Below are positions 25,944 through 33,460 of a stretch of DNA of 64,000 nucleotides, piece by piece. The stretch spans positions 75,980 through 139,979 of the forward strand of contig JBEBHP010000013.1 in assembly GCA_040080835.1 (NCBI GenBank), written 5' to 3'. Each line of letters starts with the position of its first letter. Positions within the stretch are counted from its first letter, which is position 1. A model generated the notes under the pieces. That model worked only from the letters and a program-made list of their open reading frames with translations, was not told where the DNA came from and ran no database searches. A program made the translations under genes and the position numbers. This DNA is from SZUA-430 sp040080835. GTDB lineage: Bacteria; Pseudomonadota; Alphaproteobacteria; Micropepsales; Micropepsaceae.

Positions 25944-26873
25944 CTACGCCGCCATCAGGGCCTTTACGTGAGCTGCCGCAGAGTCCGCCAAGGCCTTCAG
26001 GTCGTAGCCGCCTTCGAGTGTCGAGACGACGCGCGAGCCACAGCGTTCCTTTGCGATGGCGCAGACATGCTCGGTCACCCACGCGTAGTCGGCCTCGATC
26101 AGGTTGAGGTTGGCGAGCGGATCCCTGCGATGCGCGTCAAAGCCTGCCGAGATCAGGATGAACTCGGGCCTGAAGGCATCGAGCGCGGGCAGTACGGTGT
26201 TGTCCCAAGCCTGGCGGAATTCGTGGCTGCCTGCGCCGGGGTCGAGTGCTGCATTGACGATGTTGTTCGCCCTGCCCCGCTCGTTCGGTCGGCCTGAACC
26301 GGGATACAAGGGCATCTGGTGGCTTGACGCGAAGAACAGGTCGCCATCTTCCTCAAACATCACCTGCGTGCCGTTGCCGTGGTGCACGTCGAAGTCGACG
26401 ACGGCTACGCGCTTGAGGCCGTGCCTGGCGCGCGCATGAAGGGCACCGATGGCGACGTTGTTGAACAGGCAGAAGCCCATCGCGCGTGTCGGCTCGGCGT
26501 GGTGTCCGGGCGGTCGCACGGCGCAGAAGGCGTTCGTCACGGCGCCGGACATAACGCGATCGACGGCCGCGATCACGCCGCCGGCGGCGCGGAGAGCTGC
26601 CTCGCCCGAACCCGGCGACACATGCGTGTCGGCGTCGAGCGAGCCAAAGCCAGTCTCCGGCACAGCCTTCAAAACCGCGTCGACGAAATAGGACGGGTGG
26701 ACGCGAGAGATTTCCTCGCGTGCCGCCAACGGCGCTTCCTCACGCACAAGATACTGGAACGCCTCGTCCTCGAGCGCGTGCAACACGGCGCGCAGCCGGT
26801 CCGAGCACTCTGGATGGCCGGGCGGGGTTTCGTGATACAAGCAGGCGGAATGAGTCATCAGGGCTGTGGTCAT
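25944..26873 (-). CDS. Histone deacetylase family protein (class II/acetylpolyamine amidohydrolase-like)
   Basis: A 309-residue zinc amidohydrolase of the arginase/deacetylase fold. Key pieces: RPPGHHAEPTRAMGFCLFNN with the catalytic His pair, VDFDVHHGNGTQ with the zinc-binding Asp and His, and ISAGFDAHRRDPLANL with the second zinc Asp. In bacteria these act on acetylated polyamines or small molecules. It is divergent from the ZntB-like gene. Confidence 0.93.
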   Translation of the reverse strand: MTTALMTHSACLYHETPPGHPECSDRLRAVLHALEDEAFQYLVREEAPLAAREEISRVHPSYFVDAVLKAVPETGFGSLDADTHVSPGSGEAALRAAGGVIAAVDRVMSGAVTNAFCAVRPPGHHAEPTRAMGFCLFNNVAIGALHARARHGLKRVAVVDFDVHHGNGTQVMFEEDGDLFFASSHQMPLYPGSGRPNERGRANNIVNAALDPGAGSHEFRQAWDNTVLPALDAFRPEFILISAGFDAHRRDPLANLNLIEADYAWVTEHVCAIAKERCGSRVVSTLEGGYDLKALADSAAAHVKALMAA

Positions 26874-26923
26874 ATTGTCAGTTTCTGATATTGGCCTCCT
26901 CCCCGCAAGCGAAGAGACGACTG

Positions 26924-27925
26924 TTGCAAAGCGAAAATCCAGATGCGCTGAACCCCGACCATGACGGCCTTGTCAGCGGGCTCCTGCTCGACGGCAAAGG
27001 CGGCGCGCGTGAAGTGGAATGGCCCGAGATCAAGCACTGGACACCCGACATGGGCGTGCTCTGGGTCCACCTCAACCGCACGGTCGATGAAGCGGACCAC
27101 TATGTACGCCAGGACGCGGGGCTGGACCCTGTGGTCATTGACGCCCTTCTGGCCAGCGACACTCGTCCGCGCATGGTCACGCATGGCCAGGGCATGATCG
27201 TCAACATGCGCGGTATCAACCTCAATCCTGGCGCTGACCCTGAAGACATGATCTCGGTCCGGATGTGGATCGAGAAGAAGCGCATCATCTCGACGCGGTC
27301 GCGGCGTTCGCTTGCTACCCGCGACGTGCAGGAGGCGCTCGCGCGCGGCCAGGGTCCGAAGGACGAGATCGACTGCCTGTTCGAACTGGCCAAGGCGCTG
27401 CACTTGCGGGTGGCGCATGTGATCGACGAACTGTCTGACTCTGTGGATGGCCTGGAAGAACAGGTTGTCTCGGGCGAGATTGCCAAGATACGCGATGACC
27501 TGTCGCAGGCGCGCAAGCGCGCCATTTCGCTCAGGCGCCACCTTGCGCCCCAGCGCGAGGCCCTGGCCCGGCTGCAGAACGAGCGGCACGAGATGCTTGA
27601 TGGAGTCGACTCCGTTCATTTCCGAGAGTTGGCGGACGAAACGACGCGCTTTGTCGAAGAACTGGACAGCGTCCGCGAGCGTGCCAGCGTTGTGCAGGAT
27701 GAAGTCATGAACCGCCTGACGGAGCGCCAGAACCGCAACTCGTATGTGCTGACGGTGGTGGCGGCCATCATGCTGCCGCTCAGTTTCATTACGTCCCTGT
27801 TTGGGGTGAGCCTTTCAAACATTCCCTATGCAGATGACCCGAACGGGTTCTGGATGCTGCTGTGGATCCTCGCAACGCTGATCATTGTCGAGGTTGCGGT
27901 GTTCCGGTGGACGCGGTGGTTTTGA
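26924..27925 (+). CDS. CorA-family divalent cation transporter, ZntB-like
   Basis: A pentameric Zn/Mg transporter with a large N-terminal cytosolic domain and two C-terminal helices. TTG 26924, with GAAGAGA upstream, gives 333 residues, close to ZntB (about 327); the frame runs further upstream but would overlap the divergent deacetylase gene. Coiled stalk helices span about 170-265. The first membrane helix (VLTVVAAIMLPLSFITSLFG) is followed by VSLSNIPYADDPNGFW where CorA has GMN and ZntB G-V/I-N: the Asn is replaced by Ser. This changes the selectivity loop, so substrate prediction is uncertain. Confidence 0.87.
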   Translation: MQSENPDALNPDHDGLVSGLLLDGKGGAREVEWPEIKHWTPDMGVLWVHLNRTVDEADHYVRQDAGLDPVVIDALLASDTRPRMVTHGQGMIVNMRGINLNPGADPEDMISVRMWIEKKRIISTRSRRSLATRDVQEALARGQGPKDEIDCLFELAKALHLRVAHVIDELSDSVDGLEEQVVSGEIAKIRDDLSQARKRAISLRRHLAPQREALARLQNERHEMLDGVDSVHFRELADETTRFVEELDSVRERASVVQDEVMNRLTERQNRNSYVLTVVAAIMLPLSFITSLFGVSLSNIPYADDPNGFWMLLWILATLIIVEVAVFRWTRWF

Positions 27926-28064
27926 GGCCAACTTCACCCCCGGCACAGATTCCTACACTATTCATCAGAAGCGCCGAATAGAGCCGAAAGCGCCGAAAAC
28001 AAAAAGAGAACATATTGTCGCAGCTAGCGGAAGTATGCCGCTGACCAGTCCCCCCCAAAATATC
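27926..28064. other. First part of a 517-base gene-free gap; nothing recognised
   Basis: The gap between the ZntB-like and PadR genes is 27926-28442. This first part shows no gene, promoter or stable hairpin. Frames open on both strands across the following repeats are by-products of the palindromic repeats, not genes. Confidence 0.5.
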
Positions 28065-28205
28065 GTCATCCTGAACGCGCTGCAGCGCGCAGCGGTGCTG
28101 TGCGTTCGGGACCCACGCGTGGTGAGGCCTTTCCGGAGATGTATCACCACCTATGGTTCCCGTTCGCAACGCAGCACTGACGTGCTGCACAGCGAACAGG
28201 ATGAC
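28065..28205. repeat. 141-base palindromic repeat, copy 1
   Basis: Starts GTCATCCTGAACGCGCTGC and ends in GCGAACAGGATGAC; the ends are inverted repeats of each other, and internal GTGCTGTGCGTTCGGGACCC is mirrored by GGGTCCCGTTCGCAACGCAG-like sequence near the right end. The whole unit can fold on itself. A second copy of exactly the same length begins 171 bases later. Confidence 0.85.
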
Positions 28206-28235
28206 GTCGGTGGGGAGAGCAACAAAAGACACGCA

Positions 28236-28376
28236 GTCATCCTGAACGCGCTGCAGCGCGTAGCGGTGCTGTGCGTTCGGGACCCATACGTGGTGACGCC
28301 TCCCCGGAGAACACTCACCTCGTATGGGTCCCGTTCGCAACGCAGCACTGACGTGCTGCACAGCGAACAGGATGAC
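28236..28376. repeat. 141-base palindromic repeat, copy 2
   Basis: Second copy of the element at 28065, in the same orientation, separated by 30 unrelated bases. The outer 40-50 bases at each end are nearly identical; the middle, near the tip of the foldback, differs most, as expected if the stem is what is conserved. It ends about 12 bases before a TTGACA promoter-like box. Confidence 0.85.
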
Positions 28377-28388
28377 TGCACCGGGGGC

Positions 28389-28439
28389 TTGACATAGCAC
28401 CTCTTAGTACATAGCCTCACACAGTACAGGACGATACTG
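28389..28439 (+). promoter_or_regulatory. Candidate promoter and PadR operator
   Basis: TTGACA at 28389-28394 is a good -35 box; the -10 is weak and ambiguous around 28408-28416. Downstream, CAGTA-N8-TACTG (28422-28439) is a palindrome with the spacing of PadR-type sites, just before the PadR gene at 28443. Autorepression is a reasonable guess. Confidence 0.4.
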
Positions 28440-28442
28440 GGT

Positions 28443-28817
28443 ATGGCACCAATCACTCCACCACCGGACGACAAGCTGGAGCAGGAACTGCGGCGCGGCG
28501 TGATCGTGCTTGCGGCGCTGTCGCAGCTTGCCGGCTGGCAGTATGGGTATTCACTGCGCCAGTCGCTCGCCGCACGCGGGATGGAGATTGAAGAAGGTAC
28601 GCTCTACCCCCTTCTCCGGCGGCTGGAGGCGCAAAACCTGCTCGTCAGCGAATGGCGCATCGAAGAAGGTCCGCCGCGCCGGTATTACAAGATGAGCCCC
28701 GCTGGACGGGCGCTGTACGGTCGCCTGATCGAAAACTGGAATGGCCTCGTCGACATTGTCGCCGGACTGGTCGCGGACGACGGCACAGGCACAAAGCGCA
28801 AGAAGGATGGCCGATGA
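28443..28817 (+). CDS. PadR-family transcriptional regulator
   Basis: A 124-residue winged-helix regulator. ELRRGVIVLAALSQLAGWQY and EEGTLYPLLRRLEAQNLLVS (recognition helix) followed by PPRRYYKMSPAGRALY (wing) are textbook PadR. Its stop overlaps the next start by ATGA. PadR regulators are often paired with a HAAS-domain membrane protein, as here, and usually control a transporter or membrane-stress function. Confidence 0.94.
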   Translation: MAPITPPPDDKLEQELRRGVIVLAALSQLAGWQYGYSLRQSLAARGMEIEEGTLYPLLRRLEAQNLLVSEWRIEEGPPRRYYKMSPAGRALYGRLIENWNGLVDIVAGLVADDGTGTKRKKDGR

Positions 28818-29767
28818 TGACACCGGATGCTGTGGTGGAGGCTTATGTCAGCGACGTTGCGCGGCGCTTGCCGCGCGCGAAGCGGAACGACGTTGCGTTG
28901 GAGCTGCAAGCGTTGCTCCGCGAAGAATTGCAAGGCAAAGCGGATGAGAGCGGCCGTGCGACAGACGAAGCGATGGCGCTCGAGCTCGTGCGCGCGTTCG
29001 GTTCGCCCGAGGACGTCGCCGAGCGTTATCGCCCCGCCGAATTCGTGATCGTTCCGACGACGCGCTCGAGAAAGTTCGCGGCGATCGCGCTTGGCGGCGT
29101 CGGCTTGCAGTGGCTCATCACGCTGCCTGCGGCGTTGCTGAAGGAGCCGGGGCGCGAGGCCGTGGCACTCGGCGGATGGTGGCTCACGCACGGCATGGGT
29201 GCGCTGTGGTGGCCGGGCTTCATGGTGACTGCCGCGATCGTCGCCGGCTGGGCACGCCACAGGTGGCCGCCGGCGCAGTCGACCACGTGGCGGCCGCGCG
29301 GACAAGACAACGATCGCATCAATCGGACGCTGTGGGCCATCGGCGGCGTGGCGGCTGCGCTCGGTGTCGCCGCGGTGACCGGCGCGCAGTGGGCGTTCGA
29401 GCAGTTTCTGCCGCCTCAAGTCGGCGAAGCGTTCGCGTTCGATCCGGATTTCCTACTTCTCGGCGGCGCTGTGGTTGTGGCGATGTGGAGCTTTACGGCG
29501 CTTTCGTGCGCTATCGTGTTCTTCGAGGGACGTTGGCGCCCGCTCACGCGCAACGTCGATCTTGCACTCAGCACGATGTGGTTCGTGGCGCTCACGTGGC
29601 TGGTCGTGGGCCCACGGATCTATCTCAGCCCGGTGACGGATGAGGGTGCGAAGGGCTGGATCTCGCTCGTCGCGCTCTTCGTGCTCATCGATCTTTGCGT
29701 GAAGATTTACCGGCGCGTGCAACGCCCACGGACGGCGGCCGCGCTTGCCGCGATCGCCAAGACCTGA
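28814..29767 (+). CDS. HAAS-type N-terminal domain fused to a membrane domain
   Basis: A 317-residue protein from ATG 28814, inside the overlap with padR. Residues 1-80 form the helical HAAS signalling domain (VEAYVSDVARRLPRAKRNDV, then LELVRAFGSPEDVAERYRP). Two hydrophobic segments follow (about 97-145) and then, from about residue 170, a second membrane block with AFAFDPDFLLLGGAVVVAMW, GRWRPLTR and WLVVGPRIYL. That block is closely matched by the next protein, so the two genes are related by partial duplication. Function unknown; the padR link suggests a regulated membrane sensor or modulator. Confidence 0.8.
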   Translation: MMTPDAVVEAYVSDVARRLPRAKRNDVALELQALLREELQGKADESGRATDEAMALELVRAFGSPEDVAERYRPAEFVIVPTTRSRKFAAIALGGVGLQWLITLPAALLKEPGREAVALGGWWLTHGMGALWWPGFMVTAAIVAGWARHRWPPAQSTTWRPRGQDNDRINRTLWAIGGVAAALGVAAVTGAQWAFEQFLPPQVGEAFAFDPDFLLLGGAVVVAMWSFTALSCAIVFFEGRWRPLTRNVDLALSTMWFVALTWLVVGPRIYLSPVTDEGAKGWISLVALFVLIDLCVKIYRRVQRPRTAAALAAIAKT

Positions 29768-29798
29768 ACCCGCAACAATACGTGTGATGGAGAAAGTC

Positions 29799-30236
29799 AT
29801 GACTTATGCAACCACTGAAACTGACAGAATCAATCGCATTGGCTGGGCCTTCGGCGCGTTCGCGGCCTTCGCCGGGGCCGGCGCGCTGATCAGTTCGCCG
29901 TGGCTGATGCCGGCGTTATGGCCAGGTGTGGGCAAGGCGTTCGCATTCGACCCGGACTTTCTGCCGATCGGCGGACCGCTTGTCGTCGGGATGTGGATGT
30001 TGAACGCGATGCTGAGTGCTGTCGTGTTCTCCGACGGTCGCTGGCGTCCCGTGACGCGGCACCTCGACATCGCACTCACCGCCCTTTGGGTGGTTGTGAT
30101 GGCGTGGCTAGTGGTCGGTCCGCGAATTTTCCTGAACGCACCCAGCGACGAAGCTGCCAAGTTCTGGATTGCCGTCGTGCTCGTCATCGTTGTTCTGAGC
30201 ACGATCCCGAAAATCCGTCGCGCGAGCCGTGGCTGA
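29799..30236 (+). CDS. Membrane protein, duplicate of the C-terminal domain of the preceding protein
   Basis: A 145-residue, four-helix membrane protein. ATG 29799 is selected because GGAG lies six bases upstream; an ATG at 29787 is itself part of that ribosome-binding site. The shared segments with the preceding protein are DRINR, AFAFDPDFLPIGGPLVVGMW, GRWRPVTRHLDIAL and WLVVGPRIFL, then E-A-A-K-F-W-I. It lacks the HAAS part. The two probably form a hetero-complex or represent a standalone copy; no known family name. Confidence 0.78.
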   Translation: MTYATTETDRINRIGWAFGAFAAFAGAGALISSPWLMPALWPGVGKAFAFDPDFLPIGGPLVVGMWMLNAMLSAVVFSDGRWRPVTRHLDIALTALWVVVMAWLVVGPRIFLNAPSDEAAKFWIAVVLVIVVLSTIPKIRRASRG

Positions 30237-30258
30237 TGGAGGCGGGTGCCGGCGAAAA

Positions 30259-32202
30259 TCAGCTCTTGAAGCCTACCCTCGCATGCGTGCCGTCGCAGAA
30301 GGGTTTGGTGGATGAGGCGCCGCAGCGGCAGAGCCTGGCGTTCTGGGCGCGGGTGATGGTGCGACCGGTGCCGGTGCAGATCTCGACATTGCCGAGCAGC
30401 TGCAGCGGGCCGTCCGCCAAAGGTTCAACTGAAAGCGAACCGCCGCGAAATTCGAGCGGATCGCTTGGGATCGTGACGGGTTCTCCCGTTGCAGCGAAGC
30501 CAGCCTTGATATGCGAGTTGTCGCAGAAGGGCTTGTTCTTCGACTGACCGCAGCGGCACAACGTGGCGCGTGTGATCTGCGTGCCGTTCATCGTGACATC
30601 TGCGCTGACAGCGTAAGGACCATTCTCGCGCACGCGCACGACATTGACGTCCGGCGCGCGTTCATTCATGCCACCGTCGTGGCGCGCATAGGTGATGGCG
30701 CCGGACGGACAATTGTGGGCTACGTGCACAAGGTGATCCAGCGTTGCTGCTTCGGGATGGATCCACTTGCCCGGCGTGTTGGCGCGGAACACGTTGGGCG
30801 CTTCGAGCACGCAGTGGCGTGAATGGATGCATCGGCTGGTATCAAAGCGAACAGTGATGTCCTTCGTGCCCGCGACATTCGGATCACTGGCGTCGTCCGC
30901 GGAAGCATTGATGGGTGACGCGGGACTTGCCTCGATACCCGCGACACGATCCACCGAAACAGAAATATGCTCTTCAAAGCGTGCGTGCAGTTCGTCGAAG
31001 CGATTGGCAAGCTTGCCGAGACGCTCACCAAGGCCGTTCAGCGGGACGCGCTTTTCAAGAGCCAGGCTCGCGTCGGCAAGTTCCCGGGTGCGCTCGCTCA
31101 GGATCTGCCCGGCACAGCTTTGCACCAGCTGGCCGGTCGAACGCGGCAGTGAAAATGTCAGGCCGCCAGTTGCGACGCCTCCTGATGCGGACAGCCTGGT
31201 CGCCGCTTCGCCTGTCATCTGAAGCGCGTACATCAGTTCGGTTGCACCTATCGCGAGCCCCGCCCGCAACTCTCGCGGCAGGGGCGCTGGCGAGAAGACC
31301 TGCGCGAGCGCGCGCATCATCAGGGCATAGAGCGCGTTGCCCAGGTCGACGGCCTTTGCAGCCAGCGGATCAACAATGGCGGTCAACCCGTCACGTTCCG
31401 CCAGTGAAGGATTGGCGACGACCGGACGCGACGGCCTGAAGCCGGGCCTCGCCTGCTGCATCACCATGAGTTCGGCCTTGATCGCTGCAAAGCGCGCGTA
31501 GTGCGACGTTTCACTGTGGGCAGGCGCGCCTTCGCCCTGCGTCACGATCTCTTCGATGGCGCGCTTTGCCGTTTCCAGGTTTGTGACCTTGAAGAGACCC
31601 GGCAAACCGAACTCCGATCCGCCCACCTGTGCCTGATCGTGACCGACGAAAACCCTGTCCTCGCCCCACGCCTTTGTGAGCTCGATCAGTCCCTGAAGGA
31701 CTCCATGATAAAGGTGTCCCTGGCTGACATAGTCCTGGGCGGCCGGCGAAAGCAGATCGGGTCGCGCGGCGCGGTGATAGTGGTGTGCATGGTCAAAGCC
31801 CCTGCCGTCCGAGATGTCCAGACCTTCGGGTCTTTCAATGTAGAGAAAATGATCGAGTGCTTCCGCCGAGAACGGCTTCAGCTGCATGATGACGTCAGCT
31901 GGAAAGTGACCGGGCTTTACCGGAAACTCGGGCTTCCACAAATGCGGCGCTGCGCCAAGGGCGGCCAGCAGATTGTTCACCAGGCACAGGTGAAGCATTT
32001 CCTCACGCGCCACCTGGCGCAATGATGCGCGCCAGCGTTCGATTGCTTCAAGCTCTGCCGCGCTGACGCCCTCGGACTGATCGCGTTTCAGCGACCACAT
32101 GGCATAAAGATACGTGCACATGACCGCGTGCTCGAATTCCGCAGCCTCGCAGAGGAGGTAGATCAGTTCTTCGCGGTCCTGAATGATGATATTCGTGGGC
32201 AT
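30259..32202 (-). CDS. Ferritin-like (VioB-type) domain fused to 4Fe-4S-like and two CDGSH domains
   Basis: A 647-residue soluble protein from ATG 32202. Residues about 1-230 are a ferritin-like domain of the VioB/iminophenyl-pyruvate group, with metal ligands suggested by CEAAEFEHAVMCTYL and VAREEMLHLCLVNN. A long helical middle follows. Near the C-terminus is a divergent ferredoxin-like domain (CIHSRHCVLEAPNVF, then AHNCPSGAITY), and then two CDGSH iron-sulfur motifs: CRCGQSKNKPFCDNSH and CRCGASSTKPFCDGTH. The combination suggests redox or iron chemistry on a small substrate. Not part of a visible operon. Confidence 0.88.
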   Translation of the reverse strand: MPTNIIIQDREELIYLLCEAAEFEHAVMCTYLYAMWSLKRDQSEGVSAAELEAIERWRASLRQVAREEMLHLCLVNNLLAALGAAPHLWKPEFPVKPGHFPADVIMQLKPFSAEALDHFLYIERPEGLDISDGRGFDHAHHYHRAARPDLLSPAAQDYVSQGHLYHGVLQGLIELTKAWGEDRVFVGHDQAQVGGSEFGLPGLFKVTNLETAKRAIEEIVTQGEGAPAHSETSHYARFAAIKAELMVMQQARPGFRPSRPVVANPSLAERDGLTAIVDPLAAKAVDLGNALYALMMRALAQVFSPAPLPRELRAGLAIGATELMYALQMTGEAATRLSASGGVATGGLTFSLPRSTGQLVQSCAGQILSERTRELADASLALEKRVPLNGLGERLGKLANRFDELHARFEEHISVSVDRVAGIEASPASPINASADDASDPNVAGTKDITVRFDTSRCIHSRHCVLEAPNVFRANTPGKWIHPEAATLDHLVHVAHNCPSGAITYARHDGGMNERAPDVNVVRVRENGPYAVSADVTMNGTQITRATLCRCGQSKNKPFCDNSHIKAGFAATGEPVTIPSDPLEFRGGSLSVEPLADGPLQLLGNVEICTGTGRTITRAQNARLCRCGASSTKPFCDGTHARVGFKS

Positions 32203-32295
32203 GGGTGTCTGAACAGATCCGCTGCGAAATGGTTTGCTTGCAACACTACTATATAGAATGGCAATTTCGTTCCAGCAGGCAATGAACAAGATCCC

Positions 32296-33447
32296 ATGCT
32301 TACGAAAATAGCCGTTTCCGGATACCGGTCACTGAGGGACGTTACGCTGTCTCTCGAAAGGCTCAACCTGATCACGGGCCCCAACGGGTCCGGAAAATCC
32401 AGTCTTTATCGCGCGATCGCACTTTTGGCGTCAGCCGCACAGGGTCGAGTTGTTGCATCGCTCGCAGCCGAGGGAGGTCTCAGTTCCACGTTGTGGGCTG
32501 GGCCCGAGCAGATTTCGCGCTCGATGAAATCGGGCGAGCATGAGATTGAGGGCACGGTGCGCCAGGCACCTGTCGCGCTAAAGCTTGGGTTTTCCAGCGA
32601 CGACCTGGGATATGCCATTGATCTCGGTTTGCCCGTTCCGGGTCGAACCCTGTTCTCGCACGATCCCGAGATCAAAATTGAGACGGTGTGGGCTGGCGAG
32701 GTGCTGAGGCCGAGCAGCATTCTTGCCATGCGCAAGGGGCCCGCCGTTACGGCGACCACTGCAAAAAGCAAGCGGAAGTTGCTTCGATCAGACCTTGCGC
32801 CATTCGAAAGCATGATGATGCAAGCGGTGAGTCCTTCAGACGCTCCCGAATTGCTGGAACTGCGAGAACGAATGCGTGGCTGGCGGTTTTATGATCACCT
32901 TCGAACGGATCGTAGCGCCGCGGCGCGGTCCCCCCAGATCGGTACGCGCACAACTGTGCTTTCGGATGATGGTTCGGACCTGGCGGCCGCGGTTCAGACG
33001 ATTTTCGAGATCGGGGATGTTGAAGGTTTCCGGGATGCGATTTCCGACGCGTTTCCGGGAAGCGTCGTCGAGGTCGATACGTTCAACGGCCTGTTTGAGC
33101 TTTCCTTGCGCCAGAATGGGCTGCTTCGTCCGCTCAAGGCTGCTGAACTCTCCGACGGCACGCTGCGCTACCTGTTGCTTGCTGCCGCATTGATGACACC
33201 GAGACCACCTACTCTCATGGTACTGAACGAACCTGAAACCAGCTTGCATCGGGACCTGCTTGCGCCGCTTGGCCGTCTCATCGTGCGTGCAAGTGCGCAG
33301 TCGCAAGTCATTGTGGTCACTCACGCCCAGCCGCTGGTCGAGGCACTTTCTGGTGAAGGTGCCAAATGTTTCGGCCTGAAGAAGGATTTCGGCGAGACGT
33401 TCATCGAGCAACATGAGCATGTGCGCTGGGAGTGGCCAAGCCGATGA
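32296..33447 (+). CDS. AAA-family ATPase, SMC/RecF-like (AAA_21)
   Basis: A 383-residue soluble ATPase. Walker A is ITGPNGSGKSSLYRA (about residues 26-40). The AELSDGTLRYLLLAAAL block resembles an ABC signature, and LMVLNEPETSLHRDLL is Walker B with Asn in place of the usual Asp before Glu, followed by the H-motif VVTHAQPLVEAL. The Asn may lower ATP hydrolysis. Such OLD/AAA_21 proteins are often found near nucleases in defence islands, but no nuclease is adjacent here; the next gene is a peptidase-fold protein 13 bases downstream. Confidence 0.88.
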   Translation: MLTKIAVSGYRSLRDVTLSLERLNLITGPNGSGKSSLYRAIALLASAAQGRVVASLAAEGGLSSTLWAGPEQISRSMKSGEHEIEGTVRQAPVALKLGFSSDDLGYAIDLGLPVPGRTLFSHDPEIKIETVWAGEVLRPSSILAMRKGPAVTATTAKSKRKLLRSDLAPFESMMMQAVSPSDAPELLELRERMRGWRFYDHLRTDRSAAARSPQIGTRTTVLSDDGSDLAAAVQTIFEIGDVEGFRDAISDAFPGSVVEVDTFNGLFELSLRQNGLLRPLKAAELSDGTLRYLLLAAALMTPRPPTLMVLNEPETSLHRDLLAPLGRLIVRASAQSQVIVVTHAQPLVEALSGEGAKCFGLKKDFGETFIEQHEHVRWEWPSR

Positions 33448-33460
33448 ACATTCAACAACG

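Noticed and set aside
27882..28474. Frames of 107-172 codons on both strands across the ZntB-padR gap.
   Set aside because: They are repeats of the palindromic 141-base units; the translated repeats lack any family and mirror each other on the two strands.
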